Assembly (NCBI GenBank): GCA_946478915.1
Contig: CAMLER010000145.1
Span: 1-9,861, forward strand
Origin: an uncultured Chryseolinea sp.
GTDB lineage: Bacteria > Bacteroidota > Bacteroidia > Cytophagales > Cyclobacteriaceae
Direction: 5' to 3'
Length of the DNA stretch: 9,861 nt
The notes under the pieces are model-generated. The model was not told the origin of the DNA. It did not search any database and worked only from the letters and a program-made list of their open reading frames with translations. How positions within the stretch are numbered: the first letter of the stretch is position 1; the number at the start of each line of letters is the position of its first letter. Positions 6,185 through 9,861 of this stretch are shown here, in pieces. Made by a program: the position numbers and the translations under genes.

Positions 6185-6529
6185 ATGTTCGATTTTGAAA
6201 AACTCGATGTTTACAAAAAAGCAAAGGCCTTCAATTCTGGTGTTAGGACTTTCATCAAGGACACCAAACTGGACAATACCACAAGAGACCAGCTCAGAAG
6301 AGCGTCTTTTAGCATTGTTTTGAACTTGGCTGAAGGATCCGGAAGGTTTTCTCACGCAGATCGGAAAAATTTCTATATCATTTCCAGGAGTTCCATTTTT
6401 GAATGTATTGCCATCCTGGATGTATTGAAAGACGAATCGATCATCGACGAAAATTCATTTCGTGGATTTTACAATCAGGGCGAAGAACTCTCAAAAATAT
6501 TGTTTGCAATGATTAAGAACTTACAATAA
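6185..6529 (+). CDS. Four-helix-bundle protein of the S23 / 23S rRNA intervening-sequence (IVP) family
   Basis: The 114-residue protein matches the S23/IVP family (about 115-125 residues, a four-helix bundle). The N-terminal helix is FEKLDVYKKAKAFNSGVRTF. The hallmark NLAEGSGR (47-54) is followed by D59, the FYIISRSS segment (63-70), E73 and the ILDVLKD helix, then a last helix rich in E, L and K. Length and motifs suggest an intact protein. Relatives are encoded in intervening sequences inside 23S rRNA genes of Leptospira and others, or stand alone; Avd of diversity-generating retroelements shares the fold and binds nucleic acid and reverse transcriptase. The biochemical role of stand-alone members is not established. 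The ATG follows the left repeat by only 49 bases, with no TAnnTTTG between, so expression may depend on read-through from the tRNA promoter. It lies between the two 77-bp repeats. Confidence 0.9.
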   Translation: MFDFEKLDVYKKAKAFNSGVRTFIKDTKLDNTTRDQLRRASFSIVLNLAEGSGRFSHADRKNFYIISRSSIFECIAILDVLKDESIIDENSFRGFYNQGEELSKILFAMIKNLQ

Positions 6530-6535
6530 ACCTGG

Positions 6536-6587
6536 CTCGTACCACGGCGAGATCTAGATTTTCGCTGAAATGTTTCAGTGTAGACAC
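6536..6587 (+). repeat. Cluster of short inverted repeats after the S23/IVP-family gene
   Basis: Three small palindromic units lie within 52 bases: CTCG/CGAG (6536-6539 with 6548-6551), CTGAAA-TG-TTTCAG (6565-6578, which extends with a G-T and a C-G pair) and GTGT-AG-ACAC (6578-6587). Each is weak alone. No T-run follows, so this is not a clear terminator. Together with the junction hairpin at 6603-6619 they may mark the right end of the 552-bp unit. Confidence 0.35.
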
Positions 6588-6602
6588 AAATTCGTTCGAT
6601 AT

Positions 6603-6619
6603 TAGTACCCTCGGGACTA
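6603..6619 (+). repeat. Small hairpin across the right repeat junction
   Basis: TAGT-A-CCC-TC-GGG-ACTA is an inverted repeat with one unpaired A. Its right half is the duplicated tRNA tail (GGGACTA) and its left half lies in the unique sequence just before the repeat. The left half thus acts like an acceptor-stem partner for the duplicated tRNA end. Confidence 0.45.
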
Positions 6620-6687
6620 CGAAAAACAGAGTGAGGGTGAGAGCGAGAGCGAACAAACGAACTCTGTTTTTTCTTCGCTCTCACACT
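6611..6687 (+). repeat. 77-bp direct repeat, copy B (tRNA-tail fragment plus terminator)
   Basis: This is an exact copy of 6059-6135, offset by 552 bases. It contains the last 9 bases of tRNA-Arg but no further tRNA sequence upstream (only the CCC of the junction hairpin). It ends 23 bases before the stop codon of the convergent permease gene. Confidence 0.95.
6622..6671 (-). terminator. Terminator of the padR-permease operon (bidirectional, copy B)
   Basis: The same 11-bp AAAAACAGAGT/ACTCTGTTTTT stem as after the tRNA. Read on the minus strand, it begins 39 bases past the permease stop codon and ends in TTTTT, so it is well placed to end the operon. On the plus strand it would end the four-helix-bundle transcript. 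Confidence 0.65.
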
Positions 6688-6710
6688 GACACTCACACTA
6701 ATTTCCCCCC

Positions 6711-9308
6711 TCACTCCTCCTTCAGCGTCTTAGCCGGGTTTGCTAACGCTGCCAGATACGACTTAAAACTTACTGTTAACGTTCCGATTGCGAACGTGAG
6801 AATACCCGCGACCAGGAACAACGCGATGTTCATATCGATGCGGTATGCGAAATCCTCAAGCCAACGCTGCATATAAAAATATGACAATGGTGTTGCAACG
6901 ACGAACGCTATGATCATCAGTATTGCGTACTGCCTCGACAGCAGCAATACCAACGAGCTTACACTTGCGCCGTGAACCTTGCGTATACCGATTTCCTTCG
7001 CGCGCTGATCCGCAGAGAAGGAAGACAACCCTAACAATCCAAGGCATCCGATAAACATGGAAAGTCCGGCAAAAATATTTACAAGCATGCTGACTGTTCT
7101 TTCACCCCGGTACTGCCTTGCAAAGTCCTCATCAAGAAATTCGTAGCGAAAGGGAAACGCCGGATTAATTGCTTTCGTGACGCGCTCAATCGCAAGCAAT
7201 GCGTCATGTGTATCGCCGGAAATGCGGACGAACGCCGTGCCAGCATCGGCGTTGCTGTAGCGAATGATCAGCGGCGCGATCGGATCATACATACTCGCCA
7301 TGTGAAAATTACCAACTACTCCGGCAATCGTGCCTGTGGTTCCCCACATCGTTAACTCCCTTCCAACAGGATCGTCAAACCCCATTATACCTGCAAGCAC
7401 CTCGTTGATGAGGAACCGCGCTGAGTCGCGAACAAAATCGTTGGAGAAATCTTCGCCCTCTACAAGTTTTATTCCCATCGTTTTCAGAAAGTTTTCGTTC
7501 ACGCTGAGCACATTGATCTCTACCACCAGGTCAGGATCTTTGCCTGGCCATTTTGCTCCACCCGTAGACATATCCAGGTTAATTGGGCTCGCACTGCTCA
7601 ATGTTACATCCTTCACCTCCGGGATGCTCCTCAATGAATTCATGTAAACTTCTTTCTTATCGTAGAGGGTACCGGACAAGTCAATGCTCACAATGTTGTC
7701 GCGCTGGATCCCAATGTCTTTGTTTAAAATGTAGGAAAGTTGTTTCGAAATAATAAGGGTACCGCTGATGAGAAAAACGGAGATAGCAAACTGGAATGTA
7801 ACGAGTACATGTCGAAAGTTAGTGCCCCCACCGTGTTTCCATTTGCCCTTGAGCGATCTGGTTACAGAAAACGAAGACAACATAAATGCAGGGTATGCAC
7901 CCGATAACGTGCCGGTTAGAAAGATCATGCCGCCCAACGTGAGCCATACCCGCGGATCCGAAAAGCGGATGAATATCGATTTGCTGGTTAGCGTATTGAA
8001 GAATGGCAGCACTAAGTAGACTATAGACACTGCAAGAACGGTGGATACTATCGCGTACAAGATTGCCTCAGTAAAAAACTGTTGACTTAATGTCATCCGT
8101 TTCGCACCCAATACTTTACGCACGCCGATCTCGCGAGCGCGCAAGCTTGACCTGGCCGTGGCGAGGTTCATGAAATTGATCGAAGCCAATAGCAACAGGA
8201 ATATCGCGATGGCAGATAGTATTTGCACGTATTGAATTCTCCCGCCAACAGGAACACCATCTTGAAATGTACCGTGCAGATAGTTTTCGGAGAAAAGTTG
8301 GATGTACAACGGCTCGTTAGATTCCTTATTAGTATTCCTGATGACCTCCTGCTCTATTCTAGTCCGTACGGTTTCAACGTCGGCTCCGGGTTTTAAAGTA
8401 AAGAACATGCTGAACCCACCGTTGTACCAGCTGTTGGCCCACGATCGACGTTCAAGGAATCCTTGCGCTGCCGCCACCCAATCGAATTGCACGGAAGATT
8501 TTTCTCCGGGAGTTTCGAAAACGCCGGTGACCTCGTAATCGGTTTGATCATTGATTCTGATAGACTGTCCGACGACATTTTCGCGCCAGTCGTTGCCAAA
8601 AAACTTGAGTGCCATTCGATCGGAAATCACTATGGTAGGTCCGCCAACAAGTGCCTTCTTTGAATCGCCTGTGATAAGGCGGTAACTAAAGACATCGAAG
8701 AAACCTGGTGTTGCAAAGCGACCCTTTTCGAAAGATGAAATTTCTCCTGCATGGAACATATAATCCATTTCCCACGTGTACGAGGTCACTGCTTCGACTT
8801 CCGAATATTGTGTGAGCAGCACGTTTTCAAGCGGGAATGGAATCCCTGAGGTCGTATGTACTTCGCCATTGCTCTGGATCAAATTACGCCACACCTGGTA
8901 TAGTCGATTAGACTTTTCATGAAACTTGTCTTTCGATGTTTCATCTGCTATCCAAAGGAGAATGAGCATACATGAAGCAAGCCCCGCTACGAGTCCTGCG
9001 ATATTAATAGTAGTGTGACCTTTGTATTTGCCCGCCTGACGGATGGCAGTCCTTAAGTGATTGAACAGCATATCGACATTGTTTACAGATTTGAGGCTAG
9101 GGAATTTTCGTACGATTCCCGGTCGAAAGAGGAGAAGTACGTCGAGTGCATAAAGAAATTTTGCGCGATATAAACTTTTTGCAGCTCTGGCGCGAAATAA
9201 TTCTGAAAGGTCCCCCTCTACATCTTCCAGCAAATCGGGGTCGCAAAAAAACCGCAGAAACATGAGCGGAAGCTTTGGTGGTTCGATATCACGGAAATGA
9301 TCCTTCAT
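6711..9308 (-). CDS. ABC transporter permease with prefix domain and two FtsX/MacB modules
   Basis: The 865-residue inner-membrane protein has the layout of the large Bacteroidota FtsX-type permeases. Residues 12-75 form a permease prefix domain (FLRFFCDPDLLEDVEGDLSE, 17-36). A first membrane helix follows (about 102-122), then a MacB-like periplasmic domain (about 123-350) and three helices (358-380, 412-436, 453-475). The second module repeats this: helix 500-520, periplasmic domain about 525-735 and helices 740-765, 790-810 and 828-852. Each module has the FtsX coupling motif, REIGVRKVLGAKR (392-404) and KEIGIRKVHGASV (771-783). The protein has no ATPase domain and none is encoded in the window, so a separate MacB-type ATPase is needed. 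Such proteins are mechanotransmission or export permeases; the substrate is unknown. The ATG lies 3 bases after the padR stop, implying co-transcription and control by PadR. Confidence 0.92.
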   Translation of the reverse strand: MKDHFRDIEPPKLPLMFLRFFCDPDLLEDVEGDLSELFRARAAKSLYRAKFLYALDVLLLFRPGIVRKFPSLKSVNNVDMLFNHLRTAIRQAGKYKGHTTINIAGLVAGLASCMLILLWIADETSKDKFHEKSNRLYQVWRNLIQSNGEVHTTSGIPFPLENVLLTQYSEVEAVTSYTWEMDYMFHAGEISSFEKGRFATPGFFDVFSYRLITGDSKKALVGGPTIVISDRMALKFFGNDWRENVVGQSIRINDQTDYEVTGVFETPGEKSSVQFDWVAAAQGFLERRSWANSWYNGGFSMFFTLKPGADVETVRTRIEQEVIRNTNKESNEPLYIQLFSENYLHGTFQDGVPVGGRIQYVQILSAIAIFLLLLASINFMNLATARSSLRAREIGVRKVLGAKRMTLSQQFFTEAILYAIVSTVLAVSIVYLVLPFFNTLTSKSIFIRFSDPRVWLTLGGMIFLTGTLSGAYPAFMLSSFSVTRSLKGKWKHGGGTNFRHVLVTFQFAISVFLISGTLIISKQLSYILNKDIGIQRDNIVSIDLSGTLYDKKEVYMNSLRSIPEVKDVTLSSASPINLDMSTGGAKWPGKDPDLVVEINVLSVNENFLKTMGIKLVEGEDFSNDFVRDSARFLINEVLAGIMGFDDPVGRELTMWGTTGTIAGVVGNFHMASMYDPIAPLIIRYSNADAGTAFVRISGDTHDALLAIERVTKAINPAFPFRYEFLDEDFARQYRGERTVSMLVNIFAGLSMFIGCLGLLGLSSFSADQRAKEIGIRKVHGASVSSLVLLLSRQYAILMIIAFVVATPLSYFYMQRWLEDFAYRIDMNIALFLVAGILTFAIGTLTVSFKSYLAALANPAKTLKEE

Positions 9309-9311
9309 TTT

Positions 9312-9647
9312 CTATTTAAACTGAAATGCGGTAGCCGGTATAGCATCCCAGAGTTTGCGCCGGGAATTCATAACATGGTCGAGAGCCTTTTTACCGAGCG
9401 GTGTCACCTTGTAATACCTTTTGCGTTTACCGCCGCGCACAGCCGTCGCTTCACCGAATTCTGATTCGAGAAACCCTTTTTCTTCGAGTCGTCGAAGCGC
9501 TGTGCGCATCGCACCGACGCTGACATTTCTCTTCAGGCGTCGTTCTATGTCTTCTTTAATGGCAACTCCATATGCGTTACCATAAAGAACTGCCACTGTA
9601 AGGAGGACCACCTCCTCAAATTCTCCCATTGAATATTTTGACGACAT
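9312..9647 (-). CDS. PadR family transcriptional regulator
   Basis: The preferred start is ATG 9647-9645, giving 111 residues (MSSKYSMGEFEEVVLLTVAV). An in-frame ATG at 9677 would add ten residues (MATFRTLILT) encoded by the DNA repeat that looks like the operator, so it is less likely. The protein is a short PadR winged-helix repressor: helix 1 MGEFEEVVLLTVAVL, the segment AYGVAIKEDIERRL (25-38), the recognition helix VSVGAMRTALRRLEEKGFLE (42-61) and the wing GGKRKRYYKVTPLGKKAL (72-89), with only a short C-terminal helix for dimerisation. PadR proteins usually repress their own operon and adjacent transporter genes until a ligand binds. The permease gene follows after 3 bases, so it is the probable target; the ligand is unknown. 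Confidence 0.9.
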   Translation of the reverse strand: MSSKYSMGEFEEVVLLTVAVLYGNAYGVAIKEDIERRLKRNVSVGAMRTALRRLEEKGFLESEFGEATAVRGGKRKRYYKVTPLGKKALDHVMNSRRKLWDAIPATAFQFK

Positions 9648-9653
9648 GGTTAA

Positions 9654-9704
9654 AATTAAAGTCCTAAATGTAGCCAAAACAATGAATTAAAGTCCTGTTT
9701 GTAG
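9654..9704 (-). promoter_or_regulatory. Two 20-bp direct repeats upstream of padR (probable operator)
   Basis: On the plus strand AATTAAAGTCCTAAATGTAG (9654-9673) and AATTAAAGTCCTGTTTGTAG (9685-9704) match at 17 of 20 positions. The 12 bases nearest padR are identical, and the three mismatches are consecutive. The copies are 31 bp apart start to start, close to three helical turns, so two proteins would sit on the same face. The first copy ends 6 bases before the padR start codon. Autoregulation by PadR is the likely purpose. The promoter should lie here too, but only weak -7 candidates (such as TACATTTA on the minus strand inside the first copy) are visible. Confidence 0.55.
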
Positions 9705-9731
9705 TCAATACTTGGGTATTGGACAAAGGTT

Positions 9732-9861
9732 TCAGCGCGGACTAACATTAAAACATTTACCCGACAAACATGTATCTGAAGATAAATTAGGGCTATGCGT
9801 GCCGCGATCTTTGTAAAGATTTAATTTTTTACCGGTCTGCTTTTCATAATCCTGAAGATAA
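9732..9861 (-). CDS. Possible C-terminal fragment of an unidentified protein
   Basis: An open minus-strand frame enters from the right edge and gives 42 residues to TGA 9734-9732, starting YLQDYEKQTGKKLNLYKDRG and ending SPR. The first 25 residues look like ordinary soluble protein; the end is less convincing. The other two minus-strand frames have stops within 15 codons of the edge. No family was recognised and the length is too short to exclude chance. If real, the gene lies upstream of padR in the same direction, and the 84 bp between them hold the padR control region. Confidence 0.3.
   Translation of the reverse strand, partial: YLQDYEKQTGKKLNLYKDRGTHSPNLSSDTCLSGKCFNVSPR

Larger units (their letters stand above)
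6059..6687 (+). mobile_element. Candidate mini-element at the tRNA-Arg 3' end: direct repeats flanking an S23/IVP-family gene
   Basis: A 552-bp unit (6059-6610) starts inside the tRNA 3' end and carries the tRNA terminator, one four-helix-bundle gene and short inverted repeats. It is followed by a second perfect copy of its first 77 bases (6611-6687). An intact tRNA on one side and a tRNA-tail fragment on the other is the classical look of attL/attR after integration into a tRNA gene. No recombinase, transposase or reverse transcriptase is present, so movement would need help in trans. S23/IVP proteins are known from intervening sequences inserted into 23S rRNA genes, also stable RNAs. The alternative is a local duplication of the terminator. 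The repeat is observed; mobility is inferred. Confidence 0.45.

Noticed and set aside
6065..6355. Minus-strand open frame rich in Ser, Glu and Cys across the left repeat and the four-helix-bundle gene
   Set aside because: Its composition comes from the GAG/GTG-rich hairpin arms and the opposite strand of a well-supported gene. The matching frames at 6475-6714 and 6631-6876 have the same origin.
6059..6687. A complete integrative element, CRISPR array or retron at the repeat pair
   Set aside because: No integrase, transposase, reverse transcriptase or cas gene is present and there are only two repeat copies. Only a candidate mini-element without its own recombinase can be claimed.
9648..9677. 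Ten-residue N-terminal extension of PadR from the upstream ATG
   Set aside because: The extension is encoded by the direct-repeat operator-like DNA, and PadR proteins of this type normally begin close to the MGEFEE helix, so the ATG at 9647 is preferred.
9807..9820. Palindrome ATCTTTGTAAAGAT followed by a T-rich stretch, and a near-match to TAnnTTTG
   Set aside because: The loop would be only 2-4 bases and the stem is all A/T except one pair. It overlaps a possible coding fragment and has no gene to serve, so neither terminator nor promoter can be supported.
9776..9861. CTGAAGATAA occurring twice, 76 bp apart
   Set aside because: A 10-bp A/T-rich match in a short region at the window edge is weak evidence, and no function or larger repeat unit is visible.

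Overview
The window looks like a chromosomal segment of a Bacteroidota bacterium, most likely Cytophagales-like, although the genus cannot be told. The evidence is threefold. Two exact TAnnTTTG (-7) promoter elements are present. Shine-Dalgarno sequences are weak or absent in front of the genes. The gene content is also typical: a PadR regulator with a large double-FtsX permease, a Gfo/Idh oxidoreductase with a Tat-like leader, a secreted sugar isomerase, a short Asp-rich lipoprotein and a stand-alone four-helix-bundle (S23/IVP family) gene.

Region 1 (1-4334, all minus strand) reads in transcription order: an Ldh2/malate-lactate-type dehydrogenase, a CPA1-type cation/proton antiporter, a Gfo/Idh/MocA oxidoreductase, and the N-terminal half of an exported sugar phosphate isomerase/epimerase-like TIM barrel cut by the left edge. 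Gaps are 68, 109 and 41 bp. The set suggests oxidation and isomerisation of sugars or hydroxy acids with ion homeostasis. The last two genes almost certainly work together.

Region 2 (4335-5047) is mostly non-coding. It holds a minus-strand promoter-like element, a possible 22-codon leader ORF overlapping (ATGA) a possible 51-residue single-pass membrane protein, and a 12-bp inverted repeat. A plus-strand lipoprotein with a TTG start follows (5048-5857).

Region 3 (5858-6710) is the most unusual. tRNA-Arg(CCU), with its own -7 element and a perfect 10-bp inverted repeat just upstream, is followed by a terminator. The last 9 bases of the tRNA plus the terminator (77 bp, no mismatch) recur 552 bp downstream. 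Between the copies lies one intact gene for a four-helix-bundle protein of the 23S rRNA intervening-sequence (S23/IVP) family. The arrangement resembles an att-flanked or IVS-like mini-element at a tRNA 3' end, with no recombinase. The second repeat copy also serves as the terminator of the convergent transporter gene.

Region 4 (6711-9861, minus strand) has a PadR regulator and, 3 bp after its stop codon, an 865-residue permease with a prefix domain and two FtsX/MacB modules. Upstream of padR are two 20-bp direct repeats 31 bp apart, a likely operator. A possible C-terminal fragment of another minus-strand gene reaches the right edge.
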